DNA of 39,835 nt. Origin: a virus. Shown here piece after piece: positions 25,101 to 33,072 of this stretch. The position numbers and the translations under genes were made by a program. The notes under the pieces were generated by a model. That model did not search any database and was not told the DNA's origin. It was given only the letters and a program-made list of their open reading frames with translations. The DNA lies in the IMG/VR virus record IMGVR_UViG_3300048839_001349, positions 1 through 39,835 of that record; one strand, given 5' to 3'. Numbering within the stretch: position 1 is the stretch's first letter; every line of letters starts with the position of its first letter.

Positions 25101-27965
25101 GAAAGCCCCGAGCTTTCAGAAGAGGCCATAAAGGCTTGGCACAATGATAACTTTAAAAAGATGAAGCGCCTTGAACTTGAGTATCTGGCAAAGAATGATC
25201 CGAAAGTGCTTAAAACTGTGGCACAAAGACTCATTCGCCGCATGATACCTGACCATGTTGTTAAAGAGCAGGCGAGGCAAATCCTATCAAAAGTCCCAGT
25301 AAGAGAGATTAGGCCTCATCAGTACAGGTTGGCTGAGCGAAGATTCGCTAGGGAAGCAGCAGATAACTATGGCAAGGGTGAGTTTGCCTTGGCCTTTGAA
25401 GCCAAACAAAGAGAGCTTTTAAATATTGAACTCTATGTTGCCTCTGTCGAAGCCAAAGCAGAAGTGGAAAAAGCTGTGGATAACTTTAAAAAAGTCTTTC
25501 GCAGTGATGAGAAAATGGCCAAGAGCTACGACATGAACCTTGTAAATGTGGCTAGGGCCTCTTTGGCAGCTTATGGATTAACGCGTAGTGAGAAGACGGT
25601 TGAGGAGTATTTAGCTCCGATAAAGCGTTATGATCCGCAGCTCTTTGACAATGCCCTTGTGTTGCTTGAGCAGGCAATGCCTGTGGCTGGGGCAGAGGAC
25701 TATAGGCATCTGACCTATGGTCAGTTTATATCGCTAAGAGATGCGGTGACAGCCCTTGTGGATTTGGCAAGATCTAGTAGGGAGATGGAGATTGAGGGGC
25801 GCAAGGTTAACATTGATGAGATCAGAGAGGAGCTTTTAGCTCAGGCTCAGAAGGTTTCTAAGGATAAGCCTGCGGTAAAAAGTCTTGGCGAGTTAGGCGG
25901 GGTGGAAAAACTCAAAGACTCTATTCATGGAATGAAGGCCTCGCTTGTTCGCATTGAGCATTGGGCTGATGCCATGGATGTAAGCTTTGGTGGGCCTTTT
26001 AGGAAGTATGTTTTCCAACCTGTAAGTGATGCTATTACAAACTACAGGCTTAAAAAAACTGAGAAGTTAAGATCTTACAGAGATTTGCTGAAAAAATATA
26101 GCCATCGCCTTAAAGGTAATAAGCCCATTCAGGCGCCTGAGTTAGGAAGCGGTGTCTTTTTTAACAACAAGAGTGAGCTCATTATGGCTGTGCTGCACTC
26201 AGGAAACGACTCAAATCTCTATAAGCTTTTAGCTGGTTGGGGCTTAACTGAGATGGCCGAGGATGGCTCTTTTGATCGCAGTGCCTGGGATAGTTTTAGG
26301 GCTCGCATGTACAAGGAGAGAATTCTTACTGCAGAAGACATGGACCTTGCTCAAGGCGTCTGGGACTTAATGGAGAGCATGAAGCCTGACACTCAGAAGG
26401 CTCATAAAAAAATCATGGGCTTTTATTTTAGCGAGATCACGGCCAATGAAATTGAAACTCCCTTTGGAGTTTATCGGGGTGGATATATCCCAGCAAAAGC
26501 GGACCCATCAAAAGCTGTGGATGCCAATATCCGTGAACAAAAAAATGCCTTTGATGATGTGGCCTCGGCATTCTCTTTTCCAACCACAGGACGCGGCGCC
26601 ACCATGGCTCGAGTAGAAAGATATGCTGCCCCGCTTCTTTTAAACATGTCAGTGTTGGGAGCTCATTTAGATTGGGCAATGCGGTTTTCTTACATTGAGC
26701 CTGTGGTAAGAGATGCTGCTCGAGTGATGATGAATAGGCAGTTTCAGACCGAGATGAATAAATTGGACCCGCACATCATTAACGAAGCCGTGATTCCATG
26801 GCTTCAAAGGGCTGCAAGTCAAAAGGTTGTTGAGCCTTCAAAGGATGGTTTAGGCAGGGGGCTTGATACAGCAGCAAGATTTCTCAGGTCTGCGGTGGGC
26901 AGAAATATTATGTTCGCTAATATCCCAAACGCAATGCAGCAGTTTACTGGGGTAATTATAGCGGCGGCAAAAGTTAATCCTAAGTATCTGAGAAACGCGA
27001 TGGTGAGATACATTAGTGGGCCCAATCAGCTTGCTCTTGAAAACCAGTCTAAGTCAGATTGGCTTAAATCCACTCAAGCCTCTGATCTTTTTGAGATTCA
27101 TCAATCCGTTGAGCGGATCATTGTTGACCCTAGTACCTTTGAGAAGTTTTCTGATTTCTCAAAAAAGCATGCTTACTTTGCCCAGGTTGTAACGCAAAAC
27201 ATTGTTAACACAGTGGTATGGTCGGGCGCGTATGAGCAGGCCATTAGTGAAGGGAAGACAGAGAGAGAGTCTGTGGTGTTTGCTGATGGAGCGGTGAGGC
27301 TCACGCAAGGCTCAATGAGTCCTGAGGATGTCTCACGCTTTGAAACAGGCACGGCCACAGCGCTGTTGTTTAAACAATTTGTGGGATACTTTAACATGCT
27401 CGCAAACTTTAACGCTTTCGAGGCGGTAAGGATTGCTCGAGAAATGGGCATTAAAAAAGGTAAGGGTAAGCTTTTCTATTTATATCTAACAGGCTTCATG
27501 CTTCCTGCTGTTTTATCAGAAGCCATCATGCAGATGATGTCAGGGCGAGGCCTTGATGATGATGATGATGATGAGTACCTAGATGATTTGTTAAAACTAT
27601 TTGCCAGCTCTCAATCGCGAACACTATTAGCAACAGTGCCCTATGGCGGGCAGACCATGGTTGCAGCAATTGATCGCTTCACTAAAGGACCACAGGGCGG
27701 CAGACTCTCACTCTCCCCTGTGATCTCGACCATTGATTCAGTCGTAGGCGTGCCTGCAGCTTTGGTGATGGGCGTAGAAAAAGAAGAGCTCACCAAGAAG
27801 GGTGTTAGAGATGCTCTTATGGCAATGGGCGTTATAACAGGTTTACCAGTTTTGCCTTTATCTAAGCCGATCACTTACATGATGGATGTTGAAAGTGGCA
27901 AGGCGAATCCGAGTGGTCCTATAGACTACACTCGCGGACTTATAACCGGAAGGCCTGGCAAATGA
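19149..27965 (+). CDS. Giant polyvalent internal virion protein with zincin and GNAT-like segments
   Basis: A 2938-residue protein, third ejection protein by position. It starts at GTG with GAGGG six bases upstream, overlapping the previous stop. In order: hydrophobic/helical N-terminus (to about 420); coiled coil (about 495-560); GNAT-like segment (about 690-765, NPSMRRSGEGTRALRDLE); acidic stretch (about 860-1050); large polyvalent-associated region with EEIQSDWHQQGR near 1251 and VPDAPFKQT near 1363; zinc-protease-like HETGH at 1705-1709 with FARGFEAYLMEGKAPS after it; YGQFISLRDAV near 2187; a C-terminal half with a hydrophobic helix (about 2775-2798), a six-Asp run at 2803-2808 and GRPGK end. 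Proteins of this type are packaged and injected; enzymatic activity here is unproven. Confidence 0.92.
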   Translation: MALNEYDSLLVKDKAPAGNEYDAMLGDLQTEKTGQMAGAMHAAAEIAPDFKANALKLSKEYSLPVEVVERNYDDLVKKKEAYHTDYESILKKTPKLAEWIADPNNAALSKDDLKALGKLHENVNEFEENSGLYNALYSGLNRFNEGLAKTPQFIGNLSLIPSNIVRKSLDMPQVSYGTENELASYYAGNAQKAEEATPLLHESVTQAISDGEYARAGKSLFLQLAHNAPTQMALLASSYLGAPAAGLSLAGLTSGAQKSSELSEKGYDPLAATSVGASVGTIEAGFESLGTMGILAKWEGAIAKGYGKEVSKEVMKDFAKTMAYSFAAEGNEEFLTSLAQDFTEYASGVNPEATRGMLQRAMDAGILGAASGGLMVGPSGAMQGMQRMKVANQVRANQEFYQALGNGVDESKLKQRMPEKMKEYVEKLTKDGPLENVFIPLAAMEQYFQEKGASPVKMAGELGILEEYQAAKEIGVDVKIPTSKMAEKIAGTEHYQALVNDIKFDPEQLTANELAAERDEARRRLEAEQKDVAENEETIRAQTAEQESAEIGKSVGERLKEIGIRARDAKTYGQLYERMSLTMSQRLGITPKEFFGRYGVRINNRQVIPGEGESATMNEGEVLNQYGQERPPRVQTEEDGSLSINEDGVKASGSFMAEDGGIEDFINPDGIYTDVVDLSKEGLDQFERPFQVDDIAVNPSMRRSGEGTRALRDLESAALSEGADAVFLNASPTGTSNKEAELEGLIKFYEKNGYKVIRKSEGNAEMYKPLALAEYNQTRMSPLGFYSLVENEIEKMSFKEMPAKDLMGRIKNIQGVKKEELESLGLEDFLNLKEGKVSKEEVLEFVRNNGVQVEQIMLGKKENDDGSEVGFTEPEFVPLSEIDRYAYDDAVESEVDDDIYEKEDSDRYKQIVESLRDEYTDEETGKVDESALEDAAVKKFTDELYESRSEYIDSEDYYGARYRITEKSTGFELIGNDDIGWYSSDLDKHYDGYAEEAKIKFFSDLIDNGDIDDGISQKDLIKPSDVKWSRPVPSYPSDATITKKAKALLKDEPARMRALSEERNSMFKDDPDEFLKEVENDLLFAAKEEVRVQYEDVENEKNKFKFNITNGYPNGFIFGSKKSGYKFTLTQEDADGNDQETVINLEAKTIELAKEEALRHLVDKGVISPEPEQKPEADEANGINKIVGKSNWQSYTVPGEKSNYRELLLTLPKTEKTFTYDTHFRGYQNFMAHVRISDRIDENGKKTLFIEEIQSDWHQQGRERGYKDENYKRQLEEIDNKQSSILLEMDSLGKKLEAEIDFKAAGFSRVNLFDAIKTSIRAEMAETFSINNDIVLDEAMLYQELNQKLIDLRKQAKELAKHVPDAPFKQTDAWASLAIKRIIRLAAEENYDAISWTPAEIHVERWGTDHVSWVKNTEESYVIVDERGQEIKNLGIIKDKRLAELTLERLTNPDYLQNVENSLIAKGFDVDFYRERHDYASMMRVAVRDSLIKKSEADQYLSIKNAKQDAVTTGMKVKKLDDFWLVGSAEQRGGNADGMDIEEVARARGELLERNGERVTNRDELKDVIASTLGREKTDRSLNSLTDRVWKKMQAGDSPDSKTGVIEPRKEGMQFFYDKLLPDVVKNILKKTDKSTKIEVTTVPGTDDLKALSFEITPQIKKIALEQGFSLFQPGQDGPLGKIEIGANSINIALLKGADRSTFIHETGHFMLEVLKDVSSQENVPDSVKEDVKALTSWLGVEDLSQVGVDQHEQFARGFEAYLMEGKAPSKALAKAFARFKLWLTDIYKTIKGLDVELTPEVRDVFDRLVASQDEINAAKGKLEFKSVFGDPSKAGLSEKEQLEYLNAIAWAEMDAKEQLDRKLIEEVNRKADQKYKKKFKELYDVEMAKAKELLPFRVLDAIKSDLKLSTNVMREQYPAFADYVPHGTMVLDGGNHPDVVAQIFGYENGQHMLQEIVPYRKGIKDFVETEVATQLKAEFPELLESPELSEEAIKAWHNDNFKKMKRLELEYLAKNDPKVLKTVAQRLIRRMIPDHVVKEQARQILSKVPVREIRPHQYRLAERRFAREAADNYGKGEFALAFEAKQRELLNIELYVASVEAKAEVEKAVDNFKKVFRSDEKMAKSYDMNLVNVARASLAAYGLTRSEKTVEEYLAPIKRYDPQLFDNALVLLEQAMPVAGAEDYRHLTYGQFISLRDAVTALVDLARSSREMEIEGRKVNIDEIREELLAQAQKVSKDKPAVKSLGELGGVEKLKDSIHGMKASLVRIEHWADAMDVSFGGPFRKYVFQPVSDAITNYRLKKTEKLRSYRDLLKKYSHRLKGNKPIQAPELGSGVFFNNKSELIMAVLHSGNDSNLYKLLAGWGLTEMAEDGSFDRSAWDSFRARMYKERILTAEDMDLAQGVWDLMESMKPDTQKAHKKIMGFYFSEITANEIETPFGVYRGGYIPAKADPSKAVDANIREQKNAFDDVASAFSFPTTGRGATMARVERYAAPLLLNMSVLGAHLDWAMRFSYIEPVVRDAARVMMNRQFQTEMNKLDPHIINEAVIPWLQRAASQKVVEPSKDGLGRGLDTAARFLRSAVGRNIMFANIPNAMQQFTGVIIAAAKVNPKYLRNAMVRYISGPNQLALENQSKSDWLKSTQASDLFEIHQSVERIIVDPSTFEKFSDFSKKHAYFAQVVTQNIVNTVVWSGAYEQAISEGKTERESVVFADGAVRLTQGSMSPEDVSRFETGTATALLFKQFVGYFNMLANFNAFEAVRIAREMGIKKGKGKLFYLYLTGFMLPAVLSEAIMQMMSGRGLDDDDDDEYLDDLLKLFASSQSRTLLATVPYGGQTMVAAIDRFTKGPQGGRLSLSPVISTIDSVVGVPAALVMGVEKEELTKKGVRDALMAMGVITGLPVLPLSKPITYMMDVESGKANPSGPIDYTRGLITGRPGK

Positions 27966-28014
27966 TTGACCATGGCAATGAGCTAAATTCTAATGTGATC
28001 AACAGGGGGCATTG

Positions 28015-31000
28015 ATGTCTTTTTCGTCTACAACAAATCGCGTATCTTATACCGGAAACGGCACAACGGCTGACTACGACTACACTTATAAGATATTCTT
28101 AAACTCAGATCTTCTGGTTACGGTAAGAAGTTCTGCAGGGGTAGAAACTACCTTAACGCTAACTACTCACTACACTGTGGCAGATGTGGGCGAGTCTTCC
28201 GGTGGGTCTATATCCCTTGTTAACGGTGCCTTTGATTGGATTGATGGCAGTGGGTATTTAGAGAGCGGATGGATATTAACCATTAGACGCGTGGTTTCTT
28301 TAACTCAAGAAACAGACATTAGAAATCAGGGCGCTTTTTATCCTGAGATCCATGAGGATGTTTTTGATAAGCTGACTATGGCAGACCTACAACAACAGGA
28401 TGAGCTTGATCGGTCTATTAAACTTGCTGAGACTATTGCTGTTGCAGACTTTGATGCCACTATTCCTGCCACCATGGTTGGCGAAGCAAGTGTTGCTTTA
28501 GTTACAAATACAGATGGTGATGGCTTTACAGTCGGGCCAACAACAACAGAGATTTCCAACGCTCAGGGCTATGCTGTTGCAGCAGATGCTTCTGCCACTT
28601 TGGCTGCTCAGTGGGCGACAACGACTGATGATCTTGTGGCTTCCACGGATAACTCAGCCAAGGCTTACGCGATTGGGGGCACTGGCTCGGGTCAACCATC
28701 AGGGGGAGACGCAAAGAGCTGGGCAACAAAGACCTCTGCGGCTGTGGCTGGGGGAGAGTTTTCTTCTAAAGAGTATGCTCAAGGCACTCAAGCCTCAACA
28801 GGAGGGTCGGCAAAGAGCTGGGCTCAAGACACTGGTGCTGATGTTACTGGTGCTTCTGCTAACTCACGCTCAGCAAAGAGCTGGGCTCAGGATGCTAACA
28901 CAGGCTCAACCCTCGGGGGCTCAGCTAAAGACTGGGCACAAAATACATCTGTGCCTGTTGATGGCTCTTCTGGATACTCATCAAAAGAGTGGGCCCTTGG
29001 CACTCAGACTCGTGGCGTAGCAAGTAGTGGCTCAGCTAAAGACTGGGCCAATTATACAAGTGGCACTGTTGATGATGCAGAATATTCAGCAAAGAAATAT
29101 GCCAATGATGCCGCCTCAAGTGCTAGTGATGCTGCCACCTATGCCGCAGCCTCCTTGTGGAATGATGTTGTTTATAAAGTCTTTGGAGACTCTCCGGTAA
29201 GTATTGTTGATGGTGACTCGGGGAAGCTTATCACTGTTGATTGTACAAGTGGTAATGTGGTGATTAACCTTCCATCCATTGCATCTCTTTCTTTGGCTGG
29301 CCCATGGGCAATTGGTTTTGTTAAGTCAGACTCCTCTGCTAATACCGTAACTATTAATAGAGATGGCACAGACACTATTGATGGAAGCGCAAGCTATGTG
29401 CTTAGTGTGCAAAAGCAAGGCGTTAACCTTGTGCCTGACACTGATGCATCTCCTGATGATTGGACATCTATTCCTTTTGGAATGGTGACAGTTCTGAATA
29501 GTCCTACTTTGAACACTCCCAACACTGACATTGTGACAATGGATGGTCAGGCAAGTACGCCCGCGAATCCCTCAAGTGGTTATTACAAAATGTATGTCAA
29601 AGATGATAGCGGAAAGCTTGCTATCTTAGATGCGTCTGGGGTGGAGACAGAAGTTGGTGCAGGCGGAGCAGGTGGAATTAATTATGCTGTTAACACAGAC
29701 TTTGAAGCCAACGTCACTACAGGAGTCACAGACGGCACCTACTTCACCTCAGCAGCAGAAACAACCACCGAAATTCGTGGTACACAGTCCCTAGCTATCA
29801 CCATGAGTTCTAGTTTTACTGGTACTGATTTTCTCACCTTAGACCTAGACCCCATTGACCCAGCAGACAAAGGTAAACCCCTTACTCTATCCTTTGAATA
29901 CGCTACTGACTCTAACTACACTAGTGATGATGTTGAAGTACGCATCTATGACAATACTAACGCTGCTTACATCAATGTAAACGCTACAGAAGATTTTGAT
30001 GGAATGCTTAAAGCCACAGGCGGTGAGACAGATGTTCGTAAGTTCATTGGTCAATGGTATGCTGCTAGTGACTCAACTGACTATGAAGTTCGCATCTTTG
30101 GGCTAAGTGCTCCAGGGTCGAATAGTAAGATAATCATTGATAATGTGCGAGTAGGTCCTGAGTCGTTTTATAATATGCCTATAGTTAGTGAGTGGCAGTC
30201 ATACACTCCTACATTTACAGGATTTGGGACACCAACCGCTGTTGCCTTCTATAGTCGGAGAGTAGGAGATACACTACAGGTGACCGGTAAATTTATTGCA
30301 GGGACCGTATCCGCTACCACAGCAACAATTTCTTATGGAGCTAATGGTGTAAATGGTAACGTTACGGCAGACGGCTCTAAGTTCGCAAACAGCTCGACTG
30401 TTGGCAAGGGCACAACCGATGCTACAGCATCGACGACTTATTATAGTAATATTACAGTTTTGGGGGTAGCGTCAGCCTCTTACGTGCAACTAGGATACAG
30501 GTCATCAACAGTAGTGGAGAGTACAGCTAGTTACGGAAGCTCGCTTGTGGGGTCAGGCGCATACATTAGTGTAAAATTTGAAGTCCCCATCACCGAATGG
30601 GCAAACAGCTCGACAACAATGAGCACCACTCAGGCGAATTTGTTAAGTGCTAAACTCGAGATTGCATCGACTTCACTTACTGGAACATTGGGAGCTGCTG
30701 ATAATATTGTAAAGTATGGTACAGGTCAAACGTACAAAGATAACTTTAGTGGGTACGACTCTAGTACGGGGCTCTATACGGTACCTTCCCCAGGAAATTA
30801 CCTAGTTGAGGGTAGTTATTCGATGTCACATACAACTGCGGCAGGTTATATTAGAACCGGCATTGGTAAAAATGGAACGGTAGTTTCGGCATCTTATAAA
30901 TATGTTACAGGTGTAGGTGATAGTCAGAATAATAATTCTACTATAATTCAAGCAGAAACCGGTGATACAATTGGTATATACTCGAATACAAATTTAACAA

Positions 31001-31473
31001 CGCCGGCGTTTACTTCCACGCAGGTCTACAACACTTTCTCTATAACCAAGCAACCAGACTTCACCACAATAGGCGTCTATAGTCCTTATGAGGTGTTTAC
31101 TTTGGGGGCTTACCCCAATTCGGCGTTTCCGGGTGCCAGTGCTACTTGGGGCGATGTTACATCAAGAGAACTGACACCTGGTACATGGGAGTTGTGTGGG
31201 TTTTTAAGTGCAAGAAACCAAGGCGCAACAGGTCTTAATGACATTCAAATAGCAATAACCCAAAACTCGGGTTCATCGTTTGCTGACATCAGTAACGGCA
31301 TCAACCACTCAATATGTACTATAAACACAGAGTTTGTCTCTGGCTCAGTAACTATTTTAAATTACAGAGTTACGGTTACAGAACCAACGACATACTATCT
31401 AAAAGCATTTGCTACAAACGTTACTTATCCAAAAATTATCACATACAATTTCAACGGCAGGAGACTCAAATAA
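28015..31473 (+). CDS. Tail fibre, T7 gp17-type anchor with modular tip
   Basis: A 1152-residue receptor-binding fibre. Residues 1-130 are the T7-type anchor (VSYTGNGTTADYDYTYKIF, then LTQETDIRNQGAFYPEIHED). Residues about 205-375 carry repeated SAKSWAQ/SAKDWAQ/SSKEYA units typical of trimeric fibre shafts. From about 555 a jelly-roll-like domain begins (INYAVNTDFEANVTTGVTDG), then EWQSYTPTFTGFG at about 725, and a C1q-like beta domain at about 870-1010. I choose ATG 28015 with AGGGGG upstream; an adjacent TTG at 28012 is less likely. The stop overlaps the next start (TAATG). Confidence 0.93.
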   Translation: MSFSSTTNRVSYTGNGTTADYDYTYKIFLNSDLLVTVRSSAGVETTLTLTTHYTVADVGESSGGSISLVNGAFDWIDGSGYLESGWILTIRRVVSLTQETDIRNQGAFYPEIHEDVFDKLTMADLQQQDELDRSIKLAETIAVADFDATIPATMVGEASVALVTNTDGDGFTVGPTTTEISNAQGYAVAADASATLAAQWATTTDDLVASTDNSAKAYAIGGTGSGQPSGGDAKSWATKTSAAVAGGEFSSKEYAQGTQASTGGSAKSWAQDTGADVTGASANSRSAKSWAQDANTGSTLGGSAKDWAQNTSVPVDGSSGYSSKEWALGTQTRGVASSGSAKDWANYTSGTVDDAEYSAKKYANDAASSASDAATYAAASLWNDVVYKVFGDSPVSIVDGDSGKLITVDCTSGNVVINLPSIASLSLAGPWAIGFVKSDSSANTVTINRDGTDTIDGSASYVLSVQKQGVNLVPDTDASPDDWTSIPFGMVTVLNSPTLNTPNTDIVTMDGQASTPANPSSGYYKMYVKDDSGKLAILDASGVETEVGAGGAGGINYAVNTDFEANVTTGVTDGTYFTSAAETTTEIRGTQSLAITMSSSFTGTDFLTLDLDPIDPADKGKPLTLSFEYATDSNYTSDDVEVRIYDNTNAAYINVNATEDFDGMLKATGGETDVRKFIGQWYAASDSTDYEVRIFGLSAPGSNSKIIIDNVRVGPESFYNMPIVSEWQSYTPTFTGFGTPTAVAFYSRRVGDTLQVTGKFIAGTVSATTATISYGANGVNGNVTADGSKFANSSTVGKGTTDATASTTYYSNITVLGVASASYVQLGYRSSTVVESTASYGSSLVGSGAYISVKFEVPITEWANSSTTMSTTQANLLSAKLEIASTSLTGTLGAADNIVKYGTGQTYKDNFSGYDSSTGLYTVPSPGNYLVEGSYSMSHTTAAGYIRTGIGKNGTVVSASYKYVTGVGDSQNNNSTIIQAETGDTIGIYSNTNLTTPAFTSTQVYNTFSITKQPDFTTIGVYSPYEVFTLGAYPNSAFPGASATWGDVTSRELTPGTWELCGFLSARNQGATGLNDIQIAITQNSGSSFADISNGINHSICTINTEFVSGSVTILNYRVTVTEPTTYYLKAFATNVTYPKIITYNFNGRRLK

Positions 31474-31862
31474 TGAAGACAATCCTAAGAGGTACTCCTC
31501 AAAACTTTCGAGTAGAATCTGTCTCTGGCTTCACTCCTAAAGACATGATTTGTGAAGCTCCACTAATGCCTGATGGCTCTGTATGCACTGATGTTAGTAT
31601 CATTGACTTAGTTCTTGTAGAGGAAAGTTTGCCTGGGATGCGAGTAGGGCCAGAAACATATATTGCTGTGGTAAACCCAGAAAAGTTAAAGGCAAAAGAT
31701 GATCGTGAGGCTTTGGCAAAAGAAAAGGAAGAGCAAGCAAAGCTTGCCTCTGTGGCAAGAGCTAAACGGATTAAAGATGCTTATAGAAATGCCGATAAAT
31801 TAACACTACCTGAAATCAAAGATCTGTTAAAGAACATCATTGAGCATTTTAATTTAAGCTAA
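31473..31862 (+). CDS. Small protein coupled to the tail fibre, possible assembly factor
   Basis: A 129-residue protein whose ATG overlaps the fibre stop (TAATG) with CAGGAG upstream. The N-terminal half is strand-like (MKTILRGTPQNFRVESVSGF, then GMRVGPETYIAVVNPE) and the C-terminal half is a charged helix rich in Lys and Glu ending KDLLKNIIEHFNLS. Genes in this place are often fibre chaperones or fibre tip proteins, but no family motif is visible, so this is positional inference only. Confidence 0.7.
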   Translation: MKTILRGTPQNFRVESVSGFTPKDMICEAPLMPDGSVCTDVSIIDLVLVEESLPGMRVGPETYIAVVNPEKLKAKDDREALAKEKEEQAKLASVARAKRIKDAYRNADKLTLPEIKDLLKNIIEHFNLS

Positions 31863-31887
31863 TTTGTACAAGTGGGGGGGAGAGAAG

Positions 31888-32109
31888 ATGCAAGCGATAT
31901 TAAGTCTTTTTAAAGATGATAATGGCAATCCAAGCTCTTTAAGAGTAAACTCATTTCTCGCTTTAATCTGCGCCATGGTCTTATCAGTAATTGCTTTTGG
32001 AAGAGAAAACACACAAGACTCTTTCCCCATTATTTCAGCGTGGATTGCTGCAGCCTTTGCCCCTAAAGTTGTTCAAAAGTTTGCTGAAAAAAAAGACAAG
32101 GTTGAATAG
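31888..32109 (+). CDS. Holin-like small membrane protein
   Basis: A 73-residue protein with one clear membrane segment (NSFLALICAMVLSVIAF), a short polar turn (GRENTQDSFP), a second hydrophobic helix (IISAWIAAAFAPKVV) and a basic tail. Two hydrophobic helices in a protein of this size just before spanin-like and endolysin genes suggest a holin. The ATG at 31888 follows a GGGGGAGAG site; a TTG 24 bases upstream would add eight residues. Confidence 0.72.
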   Translation: MQAILSLFKDDNGNPSSLRVNSFLALICAMVLSVIAFGRENTQDSFPIISAWIAAAFAPKVVQKFAEKKDKVE

Positions 32110-32110
32110 C

Positions 32111-32317
32111 ATGGAAAAGATACTTGCAATCATTGGCTCCATTGCGGCTGTATTTGTTGGGTTTAAGATCTTCGCACTTAGCAGGGTTGAGGCCAAAGCA
32201 AAGAGGCTGTTGCGAGCAAAAGAAATAGCAGATCAAAAAGAGGAGATCACAGATGCAATTGATGTCACTGACCTTAGCGATCTTGTTGACCATAACAATG
32301 AGCGTAACAAGAGCTAA
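32111..32317 (+). CDS. Membrane-anchored small protein, Rz-like candidate
   Basis: A 68-residue protein with an N-terminal membrane helix (ILAIIGSIAAVFVGFKIFAL) followed by a charged helix (RVEAKAKRLLRAKEIADQKE) and end DLSDLVDHNNERNKS. That is the layout of an inner-membrane spanin with an unusually short periplasmic part. It begins one base after the holin-like stop. Its last 65 bases overlap the next gene in another frame, as in Rz/Rz1 pairs. The assignment is positional and structural only. Confidence 0.6.
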   Translation: MEKILAIIGSIAAVFVGFKIFALSRVEAKAKRLLRAKEIADQKEEITDAIDVTDLSDLVDHNNERNKS

Positions 32318-32582
32318 AGACATCTCTTTTGATGATGCTGAGCCTGATGATGTTATCCTAGGAATCAATCAGCCTGCGCCATTTTATGGTGTGCTTGTAT
32401 CTGAGCCTCGCTATAAAGACTACTCTAAAGCTATGCAAATTGCCGAGATGTATGAGCTGCAAGAAGAGAAGGATGAGAGCGACTATGCCTTTGAAGACTG
32501 CACTAAAAAGAACATTTATCTTTCTAGCTTCACAGCTCTTGTTGTTGGCCTTATTATTGGCCATGCCACAGGAAGTAAGTAA
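32253..32582 (+). CDS. Secreted/membrane lysis-cassette protein
   Basis: A 109-residue protein with an N-terminal signal-like segment (LMSLTLAILLTITMSVTRAK), then QPAPFYGVLVSEPRYKDYSK, a Glu-rich helix with one Cys (YAFEDCTKK), and a C-terminal membrane helix (FTALVVGLIIGHATG). AGGAG lies six to seven bases upstream of the ATG within the upstream gene. No lipobox is visible at the signal end. Proteins with a PF-GV(L)-Y motif and terminal membrane helix recur in phage lysis regions, from memory. Its stop overlaps the endolysin start (TAATG). Confidence 0.65.
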   Translation: MQLMSLTLAILLTITMSVTRAKDISFDDAEPDDVILGINQPAPFYGVLVSEPRYKDYSKAMQIAEMYELQEEKDESDYAFEDCTKKNIYLSSFTALVVGLIIGHATGSK

Positions 32583-32983
32583 TGCCATCTTTTAGTAAGT
32601 CCAGCACTCTAAAGCTTGCCTCTTGCCACCCTGACTTGCAAAATCTTTTTGTCGAAGTAATTAAACACTACGATTGCACTATCATCTGTGGCTATCGCGG
32701 AGAAAAAGAGCAGACCGAGGCTTTTGAAACAGGGAAATCACAGCTTAAATTTCCACTATCAAAACATAACCAGATGCCTAGTAATGCTGTTGATGTTGTC
32801 CCTTATCCTATTGATTGGCTGGATCTTAATAGGTTCTATCACTTTGCTGGCTTTGTGCAAGCCACTGCTAAGGCCATGGGGATTAAGGTTAGGTGGGGGG
32901 GCGACTGGGATGGAGATCTAATCTTTAAGAATGAGAAGTTTAAAGACCTTCCACACTTTGAGCTTGTCTCACCGAGCCGTTAA
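32582..32983 (+). CDS. Endolysin, M15-family peptidase
   Basis: A 133-residue cell-wall peptidase. The M15C pattern is complete: CGYRGEKEQTEAFETGKSQL at about 36-55, His62 in SKHNQMPSNAVD with Asp71, WGGDWDGD at about 105-112 and His125 in HFELVSP. His62, Asp71 and His125 should hold zinc. It cuts peptide bonds in peptidoglycan stem or cross-links. No signal peptide, so it needs the holin-like protein upstream. Its start overlaps the previous stop (TAATG), and it is the last late gene. Confidence 0.92.
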   Translation: MPSFSKSSTLKLASCHPDLQNLFVEVIKHYDCTIICGYRGEKEQTEAFETGKSQLKFPLSKHNQMPSNAVDVVPYPIDWLDLNRFYHFAGFVQATAKAMGIKVRWGGDWDGDLIFKNEKFKDLPHFELVSPSR

Positions 32984-33044
32984 ATAGAAACTTGCCAGCA
33001 TTACAAAAAACAAAGAAAAGAACAAAACAATTAAAATAAAAATC

Positions 33045-33059
33045 GCCTTTAAAGTAGGC
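33045..33059 (-). terminator. Weak terminator for the early operon
   Basis: GCCT and AGGC arms around seven bases, followed on the minus strand by a T-rich stretch, lie between the convergent endolysin and last early gene. The stem is only four pairs, so it is a candidate rather than a clear terminator. Confidence 0.35.
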
Positions 33060-33072
33060 CATACTCTACAGA

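Noticed and set aside
5779-32983. A diversity-generating retroelement, as in the related phage BPP-1
   Set aside because: I found no reverse-transcriptase gene and no template/variable repeat pair near the fibre gene. The Gly-X variation is at hexamer repeats, not scattered adenine substitutions.
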